From contig JBFWVM010000024.1 of NCBI GenBank assembly GCA_050246735.1, forward strand, positions 19,591 to 83,590: DNA of 64,000 nucleotides, given 5' to 3'. The translations under genes and the position numbers were made by a program. The stretch comes from Taklimakanibacter sp050246735. Its GTDB lineage: Bacteria; Pseudomonadota; Alphaproteobacteria; Rhizobiales; Aestuariivirgaceae. The notes under the pieces were generated by a model. That model was not told the origin of the DNA, made no database searches, and saw only the letters and a program-made list of their open reading frames with translations. Every line of letters begins with the position of its first letter. Positions within the stretch are counted from its first letter, which is position 1. Below are positions 33,333-42,597 of the stretch, piece by piece.

Positions 33333-33360
33333 TTGACGCTTGACCGGGCTGCCCTAATGC
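33333..33360 (+). promoter_or_regulatory. Duplicate tRNA-Pro promoter (left copy)
   Basis: TTGACG and TAATGC are separated by 16 nt, in a ~90-bp sequence duplicated before the intact tRNA-Pro. It would drive only the truncated tRNA. Confidence 0.6.
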
Positions 33361-33385
33361 GGCGAGAGCCCGTGTTTTCAGGTGT

Positions 33386-33428
33386 CGGAGTTTAGCGCAG
33401 TCTGGTAGCGCACCTGCTTCCGGAGCAC
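33386..33428 (+). pseudogene. 5' fragment of tRNA-Pro
   Basis: It is identical to the intact tRNA-Pro from the acceptor start through the D-arm into the anticodon loop, apart from GTT for GTG at the acceptor and TTCCGGA for TTCGGGA in the loop. It then breaks off into unrelated low-GC sequence. It marks the left end of an inserted or rearranged segment. Confidence 0.85.
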
Positions 33429-33440
33429 AGAGACTTTCTC

Positions 33441-33740
33441 TCAGTATAGCAAGGTCTTCCCTCTTTTGGGTAGCCTTGCCACCGCAGTCCAGCTTAATTC
33501 CGGTTGGTCTGGCATGAGTTTGAGCTCTTGGGCCATGTCATCATCAAGCACGTGAGCATAGCGCATAGTTGATTCGACATCGGCACGCCCAAGCGGCTTC
33601 TGGACCAAAGCCAAATCGCACGTCTCGCGCGGTCGTGGATGTGGAAGTCCTGGATGCCGACCGCATTGTGGATGACGCGGCGCAGACCGGTATAGGTCAT
33701 ACACGCCCGCATGCAAGTGTCTGTCCGACGACCAAGCATG
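33441..33740 (-). pseudogene. Decayed tyrosine recombinase (integrase) C-terminus
   Basis: Two minus-strand frames together give the end of a phage-type integrase. One has VGIQDFHIHDRARRA (the HxxR region). After a frameshift, the other has LGRADVESTMRYAHVLDDD, with the nucleophile Tyr context TMRYAH and Arg in place of the usual His of LGH. The N-terminal part is missing. It sits next to the broken tRNA-Pro, as expected for a tRNA-targeting element. Confidence 0.8.
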
Positions 33741-33843
33741 TCGGATCGATGCCTCTATTGGCCCTCGGCTCAACATCGGCCTATTCTAATTGGTCAGGAG
33801 ACAGCGGTTTTATGAAATACACTTTTTATGGCCAGCGCAAGCG

Positions 33844-34485
33844 ATGAAGAGGCAGAGGTGGGTATCTGATTCCCTTGAGCAGAAACACGTCGAAGGTTGC
33901 CGTGTCTTTGCCGATCGCCATCAGATGATAGAATTTCTGGCGCCACACATTCTCAGGGGGACGGTTGCTGAGATTGGTGTGGAATATGGGCTCTTCAGCG
34001 AGTTTCTGATCGAGAAGCTCCAGCCGGTGATGTTTCACGCCTATGACTTGTTCAACCTGCACTTACTTTCCGAATATGGTCATCGTCGTCCTCAGGACAT
34101 TCTTGGTATGCGCTCGCACCGGACTTTCTTTGAAGACAGGTTTTCAAGCCAGATCGCGGCTGGCACGGTCGAGCTCTTTGAAGGCGATAGCTCTTGCAAC
34201 CTCATGAACCAGCCAGATCACACGTATGACCTCATCTACATCGACGGCGATCATACCCTGGGAGGCGTCAGCAAGGATGCTGGAGCCGCAAGAGTGAAGG
34301 TCAAGCCGGGCGGCATTCTTGTGTTCAACGATTATACCATGTGGGATTGTACATACCCAGGGCCGGCCTGGCCCTTCGGAGTGGTACAGTGCGTCAACTA
34401 TTTGTGCGTACATCATGGCTGGCGGATGGTGGCCTTCGCCTTGCAGCAGGAGATGTTCTGCGACGTCGCGTTGGTTAAGGGCTAG
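33844..34485 (+). CDS. Class I SAM methyltransferase (Methyltransf_24-like), island cargo
   Basis: 213 residues from ATG 33844; an in-frame extension to 33790 is possible. The SAM-binding motif is GTVAEIGVEYGLFSEFLIEK and the acidic post-I motif is YDLIYIDGDHTLGGV. A later GGILVFNDYTMWD matches motif V of this family, whose members often act on sugars or glycan/surface precursors. GC is clearly lower than in flanking host genes, so acquisition is likely. No partner genes remain. Confidence 0.75.
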   Translation: MKRQRWVSDSLEQKHVEGCRVFADRHQMIEFLAPHILRGTVAEIGVEYGLFSEFLIEKLQPVMFHAYDLFNLHLLSEYGHRRPQDILGMRSHRTFFEDRFSSQIAAGTVELFEGDSSCNLMNQPDHTYDLIYIDGDHTLGGVSKDAGAARVKVKPGGILVFNDYTMWDCTYPGPAWPFGVVQCVNYLCVHHGWRMVAFALQQEMFCDVALVKG

Positions 34486-35058
34486 CCGACGCAATTCTGT
34501 ACAACCGACAGTTATCCTTGGCGGTTGGCCCGAAAACCACGGCGATCATAAATCAAATCGGCTCACGGCCTTCATTGAACTCGAGGCGAAAACTCGGCCG
34601 GAATCACAGCAGGGAGCCACACGTGCGTTTCGAGGTCGAGTTTGGTAACCATGACTTTGAGCTTCTTGCCAGCATGCCGCGCATATTCATGAGTTCGGCC
34701 GCCTCCGCCCGCACAGGCGTGCATCGGCATATCCGCTGAGCGTGCACATGCTCCTTGGTTGCTTGGCCGATGGCATGGAGAAGGCGGCTGATCGCGTCGG
34801 CACTCTGCTGCGGCGGGCGACAGAGTAGGGCAGCCTGACCTGCACTTTCGGTCAAGCCCGCGATGGAGGCCGTGTTCATTCATGTCCATAACATTTTTTC
34901 TGATTGTGGGTTGGATAGGCTATAGGCGGAAGGTCGACGGCTCAGGCCGGGCTCATGGTTCTTAGCGCCCTATAGGCTATAGGAGCTGAGCGGGAACGGG
35001 ATCCAGCCGGAATCCGGCACCCGTTCGTCATTTCCGGAGCGATTGGTGCGATTTGTTC
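34486..35058. other. Low-GC remnant without supported gene
   Basis: 573 bp between the methyltransferase and the tRNA-Pro promoter. Short overlapping frames on the minus strand look like decayed coding sequence (for example LTESAGQAALLCRPP), but none is convincing. A 12-bp direct repeat ATAGGCTATAGG occurs at 34915 and 34972. Confidence 0.5.
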
Positions 35059-35063
35059 GCGTT

Positions 35064-35091
35064 TTGACGCTTGACCGGGCTGCCCTAAAGC
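35064..35091 (+). promoter_or_regulatory. Promoter of tRNA-Pro
   Basis: TTGACG (35064-35069) and TAAAGC (35086-35091) are spaced by 16 nt and lie 26 nt upstream of the tRNA. The surrounding sequence is the second copy of the duplicated block at 33328-33390. Confidence 0.65.
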
Positions 35092-35117
35092 GGCAAAAAG
35101 CCCGTGTTTTCAGGTGT

Positions 35118-35194
35118 CGGAGTGTAGCGCAGTCTGGTAGCGCACCTGCTTCGGGAGCAGGGGGTCGGAGGTTCGAATCCTCTCACTCCGACCA
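35118..35194 (+). tRNA. tRNA-Pro (anticodon CGG)
   Basis: 77 nt with encoded CCA. The acceptor CGGAGTG pairs with CACTCCG. The anticodon stem CTGCT-type encloses loop TTCGGGA, giving CGG. The T-arm is GGAGGTTCGAATCCTCT. Confidence 0.95.
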
Positions 35195-35199
35195 TTTCA

Positions 35200-36525
35200 T
35201 CAGTCGCCTTCGGCAAGGTCCTTCTTGAGCTTCTGCATGATCTTGTCGACATCGCGCCTCAACCGGTTGTTCTTGGCCGCATGTCCTGACGCCTTGCGGA
35301 TATCCTCCAGCGCCTCTTCCAGCTTCTCCGCCCGCTTTTCCACCTCCGGATCGACCTTGGCCGCGACCGTCTCCGCCTTTGGCGCGGCGGTGACGGGCGC
35401 CGGGGCGACCGGCTTGGGCTCTGGGCCCATGAGCCGCTCGACCAGCCTGTCCATGCCCTCGCGCGACAGGTTCCTGTCGTCGGCGAAATTGTTGAGCACC
35501 GAGAATTCGGACCCTTGCGCCTTGCTGGCCGCAAGCGCGACTTCGCCGATGTCGAGCCAGCCGAAGCCCGCGCCGGCGACGATCTTGCGCAGCCGCTCCT
35601 TGACCTCGCGCCGGTTCGGCAGGAGGTCGCTGGCATAGCCCCGGTAGCGGGTATATTGCGGGGCGAGGCTGTAGATCAGCGGCGAATAGAAGACCGTCAC
35701 CTTGCCGATCGCCTCGTTCTGCGCCAGGTTCTTGAGGGCGCCGATCGCCTCTTCCGGCGTGCCCAGCCTCTCGCCCGAATCGAGGTCGGCTTCCGAGTAG
35801 AAATAGATGAGCTCGTCGACCTCTCCGCGATAGCGCGACACGGCCTTGGTCAGGTTGCAGATGACCTGTTCCGCCGATCCTTCCGGCACCGCGAGGGTTA
35901 TGTATTGCCGGCTGCTGTCGCGCTTCTGCAGGCGCGAGGCGAGCGAATTGGCGTCGCCGAGCAGAAGGCCGAAGGCGGCGGACCCCCCCGCCACGACCAC
36001 TTTGCGCGGCTGCTCGACCTGAGGCACCGTGACCCGCTCGGCCAGCGCATTGGTTGTGAGGTTATGGACGCCGTAGCCATACTCCTGGAAGAACAGCTTG
36101 AGCTCAGGCGAGAGCTGGGCGGTGCGGTCATAGGAGGCGACGATCGGGTCGAGCGGCTCCGACAGGGTGGAGCGCAGGAGCACTAGGGTCTTGTCCAGAT
36201 TGGCCTTGGGGCTGATGCATTCGCGGTTCTCGACGGTCAGGCGCGCGCGCTCCGTCTGGGTCTGCGCATAGGAGGGGCCTGAAAGCCCGATGCCGGCGTC
36301 CACCATCTTGGGGATGAGCGGGGCGATCTGTTCGTCATCGCTGATCACGCCCGTGAACCTGACGGTCTCCTGGTCGTAGTATTTGGCGAGCTTGTCCCAG
36401 TCGATCGACCATCGGTTCCATGCGGCCGGCAACTGCCCCCATCCCGGCGAGGTGAGATTCTGCCACCCCCAGGCGACCACCAGGATCGCGGCGGCGGCCA
36501 GCGCCAGAAACGCACTGCGCATCAT
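35200..36525 (-). CDS. Membrane-anchored SGNH-hydrolase-like protein
   Basis: 441 residues; AAGGAGG lies six bases before the first of two adjacent ATGs. There is an N-terminal signal anchor (AFLALAAAAILVVAWGW). The central part has an SGNH block I-like motif, VVVAGGSAAFGLLLGD, and a late DDRNLSREGMDRLVERL resembling the block with the catalytic Asp-x-x-His, although the His is replaced by Asn here. A Pro/Ala linker then leads to a charged coiled coil. It probably acts in the periplasm on an envelope polymer; an inactive hydrolase is possible because of the substitution. Confidence 0.68.
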   Translation of the reverse strand: MMRSAFLALAAAAILVVAWGWQNLTSPGWGQLPAAWNRWSIDWDKLAKYYDQETVRFTGVISDDEQIAPLIPKMVDAGIGLSGPSYAQTQTERARLTVENRECISPKANLDKTLVLLRSTLSEPLDPIVASYDRTAQLSPELKLFFQEYGYGVHNLTTNALAERVTVPQVEQPRKVVVAGGSAAFGLLLGDANSLASRLQKRDSSRQYITLAVPEGSAEQVICNLTKAVSRYRGEVDELIYFYSEADLDSGERLGTPEEAIGALKNLAQNEAIGKVTVFYSPLIYSLAPQYTRYRGYASDLLPNRREVKERLRKIVAGAGFGWLDIGEVALAASKAQGSEFSVLNNFADDRNLSREGMDRLVERLMGPEPKPVAPAPVTAAPKAETVAAKVDPEVEKRAEKLEEALEDIRKASGHAAKNNRLRRDVDKIMQKLKKDLAEGD

Positions 36526-36834
36526 TCAAGGCCTCCTTTGACCCGAGCGGCTTCCGCTTGATCTCCGCAAACCAGATGCCGATGCCGCCGTCATTTTTCG
36601 CGCCGCACTATAAACCCAAGCGGGGGGCTGGCTGAAACGGTTTCTGTTCAAATGGATATTACACCTTCATGGCTCTCTCTCGTCCTTTTCAAGGCAAAGC
36701 GGGCTCCGGGTCCGGAGGTGCCGGCAGGAGACGCTGTCAATGCCGGCAAATGCTGCTATGACGGGGATGGACGTGGCGATTCCAGCCCGGCCGTTCGTTA
36801 GAGCGTGGCATCATTCCAACCGGCATTCCCCGAC
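36526..36834. other. Intergenic region between divergent genes
   Basis: 309 bp. It should hold promoters for the minus-strand SGNH-like gene and the plus-strand transporter. Apart from the ribosome site of the former I see no clear motif, repeat or hairpin. Confidence 0.5.
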
Positions 36835-38070
36835 ATGGCGCCTGGCATTCCGTTTCGCATCATAGCCGGGGCGCTGGCCCCGTTCGCCATCTGCTATCTC
36901 TTGTCCTATGTGCTGCGTGCCGTGAATGCGGTCGTGGCGCCCGACCTCGTCGCCGACCTGTCCCTGACCCCGGCCGAGCTCGGGCTCCTGACCTCGGCCT
37001 ATCTCCTGGCCTTCGGCCTGTTCCAGCTGCCGCTCGGCATATTGTTCGACCGCTACGGACCGCGCCGCGTCCAGGCCATCCTGCTGACGGTCGCCGCGGC
37101 GGGCTGCGCGTTGTTCGCCGTGGCTCCCGGCTTCCTCACCTTGTTCGCCTCCCGGTCGGTCATCGGGCTGGGGTTCGCCGGAGGGCTGATGTCCGGTTTC
37201 AAGGCGACCTCGGTCTGGGTGGCGCCGGAGCGCCGCATACTCGCCAATTCCTGCATCATGGCCGCGGGCGCCGTGGGCCTTGTCGTCTCGACCGAGCCGA
37301 CCCAGTACCTGGTGAATCTGGTGGGGTGGCGCAGCGCCTTTCTCGTCTTCGCCGCGCTCGTTCTGGCCAGCGCCGTCCTGATCCTCCTCGCCGTGCCGCG
37401 CCATGACGGCGAGCGGGTCGAGGCGCATTTCTCCGAGCAGTTCGGCCAGTTGCTGCGCCTCTTCAGGCTGCCGCTGTACTGGCGGCTGACGCCGTTCCTC
37501 GCCTTGACGGCGGGCGTGCAGATCGGGGTCCAGAGCCTGTGGGCCGGCCCATGGCTGCGCGATGTGATGGGCCTCGGGCGCGACGAGGTGGCGCGCCATC
37601 TCCTGTGGATCGCGGTCGCCTTCATGATCGGCATCCTGTCGATCGGTTTCGTGGTCGACCGGCTCGGCCGGCGCGGCGTCAGCCCGCTCGCCGTCATGCT
37701 CGCCTATCAGCTGGTCTATCTCGCGGCACAGAGCGTCATCGTCCTGCGCCTGACGGAGGTGAGCTTCCCGGCCTGGCTGGTGCTGGCGGCGACCGGGCAG
37801 GTCGCCATCGTCGCCTATCCCTGGTTCGCGGGCCGGGTCGGCAACGAGCTGGCGGGACGCGCCAATGCCAGCATCAATTTCGCCATATTCATCGCGGCCT
37901 TCGCGGCCCAGGGCGTGATCGGCATGATCATCGGCCTGTTCGAGCCGACGGGCACGGGCTATGCGCCGGAAGCCTATAGCTGGGCCTTCGGCGCTTTTCT
38001 CCTGCTCCAGATCCTGGCGCTCGGCTGGTATCTTTGGGGAGTCCGCGGCAAGGAAGCCCGCTATGCCTAA
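36835..38070 (+). CDS. MFS transporter
   Basis: 411 residues from ATG 36835; an in-frame GTG at 36805 would add ten residues, and neither start has a good ribosome site. It has about 12 membrane spans. The MFS signature between spans 2 and 3 is GILFDRYGPRRVQ, repeated weakly in the second half as FVVDRLGRRGVSP. It belongs to the general sugar/acid-type MFS; the substrate is unknown. The gene overlaps the asparaginase start by eight bases, so an amino-acid-related substrate is a reasonable guess. Confidence 0.88.
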   Translation: MAPGIPFRIIAGALAPFAICYLLSYVLRAVNAVVAPDLVADLSLTPAELGLLTSAYLLAFGLFQLPLGILFDRYGPRRVQAILLTVAAAGCALFAVAPGFLTLFASRSVIGLGFAGGLMSGFKATSVWVAPERRILANSCIMAAGAVGLVVSTEPTQYLVNLVGWRSAFLVFAALVLASAVLILLAVPRHDGERVEAHFSEQFGQLLRLFRLPLYWRLTPFLALTAGVQIGVQSLWAGPWLRDVMGLGRDEVARHLLWIAVAFMIGILSIGFVVDRLGRRGVSPLAVMLAYQLVYLAAQSVIVLRLTEVSFPAWLVLAATGQVAIVAYPWFAGRVGNELAGRANASINFAIFIAAFAAQGVIGMIIGLFEPTGTGYAPEAYSWAFGAFLLLQILALGWYLWGVRGKEARYA

Positions 38071-39061
38071 TCCCGTGATCGTCGAAGTGACCAGGGGCGG
38101 CATCGTCGAAAGCCGCCATACCGGCGCCTATGCGGTGATGGACGCGGCCGGCAGGCTCGTGGCCTCGGCCGGCGACATCGGGCAGGCCGTCTTTCCGCGC
38201 TCCGCGGTCAAGGCGTTCCAGTGCCTGCCGCTGATCGAAAGCGGCGCGGCCGACCGTTTCGGCTTCAGCGGCGAGGAACTGGCGCTCGCCTGTTCCTCGC
38301 ACAGCGGCGAGGCTCCCCATGTCGAGGTCGCGGCCGGCATGCTGGCCAAGGCCGGCATGCGCGAGAGCCAGTATGAATGCGGCGCCCACTGGCCTTACGA
38401 CCCTTCCGCCCAGCATGAGATGGTCCGCCGCGGCGAGGAACCCCGGGCGATCCACAACAACTGCTCCGGCAAGCATGCCGGCATGCTGGCGCTGTCGCGC
38501 CAGCTCGGCGCGCCGGCCGAAGGCTATACCCGGATCGATCATCCGGTGCAGCGCGCTGTCGCCCGCGCCATGAGCGAACTGTGCGACATCGACGTCGGCA
38601 TGCAGCCCCATGGTACAGACGGCTGCTCGGTGCCGACCTGGGCCATCCCCCTGCGCAATCTGGCACTGGGCTTTGCCCGTTTCGGCTCGGGCGCCACGCT
38701 CGGCGAAGGCCGGAAGGCCGCGTGCCGGCGCATCATCGAGGCGGTGCGCGCCCATCCCTTCATGGTCGCGGGGACTGATCGCTTCTGCACCAGGGTAATG
38801 CAGGCGGTGCCGCGCGCCTTCGTGAAGACGGGGGCGGAAGGCGTGTTCTGCGGCGCCGTCGCGCATGCGGGCCTGGGCATCGCTCTCAAATGCGACGACG
38901 GCGCTTCGCGCGCGTCGGAGGCGGCGATGGCGGCGCTGATGGCGTCGCTCCCCGTCTGGACGGAGGACGAGCGCCGGGCGCTCGGGAGCTTCGCCGCCAC
39001 CGACCTCAGCAACTGGCGCAAGGTCCGGGTCGGCGACGTGCACGCTGTGATCGGATCCTAG
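38063..39061 (+). CDS. L-asparaginase II (rhizobial ReAII type)
   Basis: 332 residues. The family (PF06089) differs from E. coli asparaginases. Visible hallmarks are the Ser-x-x-Lys pair in PRSAVKAFQ (Ser47, Lys50), CSSHSGE around residues 77-83, and HNNCSGKHAGM, whose Cys and Lys belong to the active/zinc site in the Rhizobium etli enzyme. It hydrolyses asparagine to aspartate and ammonia. It is coupled to the upstream transporter, so import plus hydrolysis is plausible. Its stop overlaps the convergent gene by four bases. Confidence 0.88.
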   Translation: MPNPVIVEVTRGGIVESRHTGAYAVMDAAGRLVASAGDIGQAVFPRSAVKAFQCLPLIESGAADRFGFSGEELALACSSHSGEAPHVEVAAGMLAKAGMRESQYECGAHWPYDPSAQHEMVRRGEEPRAIHNNCSGKHAGMLALSRQLGAPAEGYTRIDHPVQRAVARAMSELCDIDVGMQPHGTDGCSVPTWAIPLRNLALGFARFGSGATLGEGRKAACRRIIEAVRAHPFMVAGTDRFCTRVMQAVPRAFVKTGAEGVFCGAVAHAGLGIALKCDDGASRASEAAMAALMASLPVWTEDERRALGSFAATDLSNWRKVRVGDVHAVIGS

Positions 39062-40395
39062 CTCACCGTGTTGCCGCTGATCGTCAGATGCGCCGGCACC
39101 GCCGCATGGGCGATGCCGAGATCGCCGGTCATCTCGGTCGCGTGGTCCATGCCGACGATCGCCTTGCCGGACCCGGCGATCATGTTGCCGGTGATGCTCA
39201 TGGGGCCCGCACCCTCGCTGACCGAGGCGATGACGGCGGTCTTGCAGTCGCGGATGAGATTGGCGCTGACCAGGAGATTGCGGGCATAGCGGCCCCAGCC
39301 CAGATGGATGCCGCAATAGGCCGCCTCTTCGATCACATTGCCGGTCACGGCCGTGTCGGCTTCCGCCCCGATGGCGATGCCGCGCGTCGCCGGATTGGAG
39401 CCGCCGCCGGTGATCTTGCGCACGACATTGTTGGCGCAGACCGCGAGCCTGCCCCCCTCGTTGAAATTGGTGATCGAGATGCCGCTGGCCGCCGTCTCGA
39501 CGATGTTGCCGCAGACCACCGCGCCGTCGAAGGCGAACTCGACATAGATCGCCGTCTCGGCGATCCGCGAGACGGAATTGCCGATGATCTGGCAGTTGCG
39601 CCCGGAATTGTTGCGGATGGCGCTGTAGCCGCAATCGCTCACCCGGTTGTGGCTCACCATGACGTTGCCGGCGCGGAACACCACGATGCCGTTGCCGTTC
39701 TGGCCGCTGCCGCCCCTGTCGAAGCGCACCCGCGCGATCCGGTTGCCGCTGACGATGGTGCCGTCGGGACGCGGCTCGCTCGTCCATACCTGGATGCCGT
39801 TGTTGCCGATGTCCTGAAGGTCGTTGCCGGCGATCTCGAGCCCGAGCGAGTCGAGCGCGAAGATGCCGGTGCGCCCGATATCGGACGCTCTGTTGTGGAC
39901 GACGCGCCCGGCGCATTGCCTGAGGGCAAGGCCGCCGCCGGCGAAATTGCCGAAGCCGCAGTTGCGGATCGCGAGATCGAGGCTGTTCGACGCCGAGACG
40001 AGGTCGTTTTCGGCCTCGCCTGGCGTGGTCTCGCCCTCGAAGGCGAGGCCGTCGAGCGTGACGGACGGGGCCTCGATCGTGAAGATGCCGTGTCCCGTGG
40101 TGGTCAGGAGCCTGGTCGCTCCGCGAATGCCGCAAATGGCGACGGGGCGCTCGATGCGGACGCCGGAAAGCCGATAGGTTCCCGCCGGCAGCAGCAGGGC
40201 GAGGCCGCGCTCGGAAGCCTTGGCCAGCGCCTTGCGCAATGCCGCCGACTGGTCGCCTTTCGCATTGGGCCTGAGGCCGAGCTCGGTGGCCGCGATCAGG
40301 GCGCCGCCGGACGCCGCGAGCGCCGGTCCCGCCGCCACGGCGCCGGCGGCAGCCAGCGGAGCGGACGACATGAAGATGCGGCGTGAAAGGTCCAT
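39058..40395 (-). CDS. Tat-exported right-handed beta-helix protein (TIGR03808-like)
   Basis: 445 residues from the ATG at 40395. The N-terminus MDLSRRIFMSSAPLAAAGAV is a twin-arginine signal. The rest is a long series of parallel-beta-helix turns with NRI / GNxI / N-x-G-I patterns (for example AGNDLQDIGNNGIQVW and VICGNIVETAASGISITN-like turns). It begins with a pectate-lyase-type opening (LRKALAKASERGLALLLPAG). This is a Rhizobiales-type uncharacterised family; a polysaccharide-binding or lyase function is possible. Confidence 0.85.
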   Translation of the reverse strand: MDLSRRIFMSSAPLAAAGAVAAGPALAASGGALIAATELGLRPNAKGDQSAALRKALAKASERGLALLLPAGTYRLSGVRIERPVAICGIRGATRLLTTTGHGIFTIEAPSVTLDGLAFEGETTPGEAENDLVSASNSLDLAIRNCGFGNFAGGGLALRQCAGRVVHNRASDIGRTGIFALDSLGLEIAGNDLQDIGNNGIQVWTSEPRPDGTIVSGNRIARVRFDRGGSGQNGNGIVVFRAGNVMVSHNRVSDCGYSAIRNNSGRNCQIIGNSVSRIAETAIYVEFAFDGAVVCGNIVETAASGISITNFNEGGRLAVCANNVVRKITGGGSNPATRGIAIGAEADTAVTGNVIEEAAYCGIHLGWGRYARNLLVSANLIRDCKTAVIASVSEGAGPMSITGNMIAGSGKAIVGMDHATEMTGDLGIAHAAVPAHLTISGNTVS

Positions 40396-40452
40396 TCTGG
40401 CACAGTCCTCGCGCCAGTCGTGCAAGCCCCGTACCTGCTTGCGCCCCGCCGG

Positions 40453-42597
40453 CTACTCGGCCGCCTTCTGGGCATAGCCCAGCCGCTCGTTGAGACGGTC
40501 GAGGAGCTTTTGCGCCGCGTCCGGAATGGCCGTGCCGGGAGGGAACACGGCGGCGGCGCCGGCGGCAAGCAGCGTCGCCACGTCCTCTGGCGGGATGACG
40601 CCGCCCACCACGATCATGATGTCGGGGCGGCCCAGCGCCTCGAGCGCCGCCTTGAGAAGGGGCACATGGGTGAGATGGCCGGCGGTGAGGGAGGAGACGC
40701 CCACCACATGGACGTCCCTGGCAGCCGCGGCGTCGGCGACTTCCTCGGGCGTCGAGAACAGGGCGCCCACCTCGACCTCGAAGCCCATGTCGCCGAAGGC
40801 CGAGGCGATCACCTTCTGGCCGCGGTCATGGCCGTCCTGGCCGATCTTGGCCACGAGGATGCGCGGCGGCCGCCCGTCGGCTTCGCGGAAGGCGCGCACC
40901 GAGCGGCGCGCCTCCTCGAGCCTGCTCCCTTTGCTCGCCGCCTCATAGACGCCCCTGACCGCGCGGCTCCCGGCGGCATGCCGGCTCCAGGCTTTTTCCA
41001 GCGCCAGCGAAATCTCCCCGACGGTCGCCTTGGCGCGCGCCGCTGCGACCGCGCCTGCCAGGAGATTGCCCTGGCCGCTCTTCGCCAGACGGGTGAGTTC
41101 GGCAAGCGCCGCCTGGCACGCTCCCTCGTCGCGTTCCGCGCGCAGCCGGGTGAGCTTCTCGATCTGGCGGGCGCGGACGGCCGAGTTGTCGACTTTCAGT
41201 ATGTCGATCACGGCGTCCCCGCCGCTCACATATTTGTTGACGCCGACGACGGCCTGCTCGCCCGAATCGATGCGCGCCTGGGTGCGGGTCGCCGCTTCCT
41301 CGATGCGCAGCTTGGGGATTCCCGCCTCGATGGCGCGCGCCATGCCGCCCATTTTCTCGACGTCCTCGATATGGCGCCAGGCCTTGGCGGCGAGATCGTG
41401 GGTGAGCCGCTCGACGAAGAAGCTGCCGCCCCAGGGGTCGATGACGCGGCAGGTCCTCGCTTCCTGCTGCAGGAAGAGCTGGGTGTTGCGCGCGATGCGG
41501 GCGGAGAAGTCGGTCGGCAGCGCCAGGGCCTCGTCGAGCGAGTTGGTGTGCAGCGACTGCGTGCCGCCCTGCGTCGCCGCCATCGCCTCGATCGCGGTGC
41601 GCACCACGTTGTTGAACACGTCCTGGGCGGCGAGGCTCCAGCCCGAGGTCTGGCAATGGGTGCGCAGCGACAGCGAACGCTCGTCCTTGGGATCGAAGGG
41701 CTTGATGAGCTTCGCCCACAGCATGCGCGCGGCGCGCATCTTCGCCACTTCCATGAAGAAGTTCATGCCGATGGCCCAGAAGAAGGAGAGCCGCGGCGCG
41801 AAGCGGTCGATATCGAGGCCTGCGGCGATGCCGGCGCGCGCATAGTCGAGCCCGTCGGCCAGCGTATAGGCGAGCTCGAGGTCGGCCGTCGCTCCCGCTT
41901 CCTGCATGTGATAGCCGGAAATCGAGATCGAGTTGAACTTCGGCATCTTCTCGCTGGCATAGGCGAAGATGTCCGAGACGATGCGCATCGACTGCTTGGG
42001 CGGATAGATGTAGGTATTCCGCACCATGAATTCCTTGAGGATGTCGTTCTGGATCGTGCCCGAGAGCTTCGCCGGCGGAACCCCCTGCTCCTCGCCCGCC
42101 ACGATATAGAGCGCCATGACCGGCAGCACCGCGCCGTTCATCGTCATCGACACGCTCATCCTGTCGAGGGGGATTCCGTCGAACAGCGTGCGCATGTCGT
42201 AGATGGAATCGATGGCGACTCCCGCCATGCCGACGTCGCCCGCGACGCGCGGATGGTCGGAATCATAGCCGCGATGAGTGGCGAGATCGAAGGCGATCGA
42301 CAGTCCCATCTGGCCCGCCGCGAGGTTGCGCCGATAGAAGGCGTTCGAGTCCTCGGCGGTGGAGAACCCGGCATATTGCCGGATCGTCCAGGGCTGGGTG
42401 ACATACATGGTCGGATAGGGCCCGCGCAGATAGGGCGGGATGCCGGGCCAGGTGCGCAGGAAATCGAGCCCCTCGACGTCGTCCGCCTTGTAGGCCGATT
42501 TGACGGCGAGGCCTTCCGGCGTCTGCCAGACCGCCGGCGCCGTGGCCGCCGGGGCGGCAGCGAAGCCGATCCTGGCGAAATCCGGTATGCGGCTCAC
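40453..42597 (-). CDS. mutB: Methylmalonyl-CoA mutase large subunit
   Basis: 714 residues. Its GTG start overlaps the mutA stop (GTGA). The N-terminal TIM barrel has TMYVTQPWTIRQYAGFSTAE and RGYDSDHPRVAGDVGMAGVA. The C-terminal B12 domain has the base-off motif DGHDRG near residue 600, plus VVGVSSLTAGH and MIVVGGVIPPED. With adenosylcobalamin it interconverts methylmalonyl-CoA and succinyl-CoA, used in propionate and odd-chain catabolism. It has full length and intact motifs. Confidence 0.96.
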   Translation of the reverse strand: MSRIPDFARIGFAAAPAATAPAVWQTPEGLAVKSAYKADDVEGLDFLRTWPGIPPYLRGPYPTMYVTQPWTIRQYAGFSTAEDSNAFYRRNLAAGQMGLSIAFDLATHRGYDSDHPRVAGDVGMAGVAIDSIYDMRTLFDGIPLDRMSVSMTMNGAVLPVMALYIVAGEEQGVPPAKLSGTIQNDILKEFMVRNTYIYPPKQSMRIVSDIFAYASEKMPKFNSISISGYHMQEAGATADLELAYTLADGLDYARAGIAAGLDIDRFAPRLSFFWAIGMNFFMEVAKMRAARMLWAKLIKPFDPKDERSLSLRTHCQTSGWSLAAQDVFNNVVRTAIEAMAATQGGTQSLHTNSLDEALALPTDFSARIARNTQLFLQQEARTCRVIDPWGGSFFVERLTHDLAAKAWRHIEDVEKMGGMARAIEAGIPKLRIEEAATRTQARIDSGEQAVVGVNKYVSGGDAVIDILKVDNSAVRARQIEKLTRLRAERDEGACQAALAELTRLAKSGQGNLLAGAVAAARAKATVGEISLALEKAWSRHAAGSRAVRGVYEAASKGSRLEEARRSVRAFREADGRPPRILVAKIGQDGHDRGQKVIASAFGDMGFEVEVGALFSTPEEVADAAAARDVHVVGVSSLTAGHLTHVPLLKAALEALGRPDIMIVVGGVIPPEDVATLLAAGAAAVFPPGTAIPDAAQKLLDRLNERLGYAQKAAE

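Noticed and set aside
33386..33428. A second functional tRNA-Pro
   Set aside because: It stops after the anticodon region, has an altered loop, and lacks the T-arm and acceptor 3' strand.
34604..34879. Minus-strand frame in the low-GC remnant
   Set aside because: It has no ribosome site and no recognisable domain, and overlaps another equally poor frame; at best it is decayed coding DNA.
36805..36834. GTG start for the MFS transporter
   Set aside because: No ribosome site supports it and the ATG at 36835 places the first membrane span at a normal distance, though the GTG cannot be excluded.
37928..40135. 735-codon minus-strand frame across asparaginase and the Tat beta-helix gene
   Set aside because: It crosses two well-supported genes, and its translation is a low-complexity Arg/His-rich shadow.
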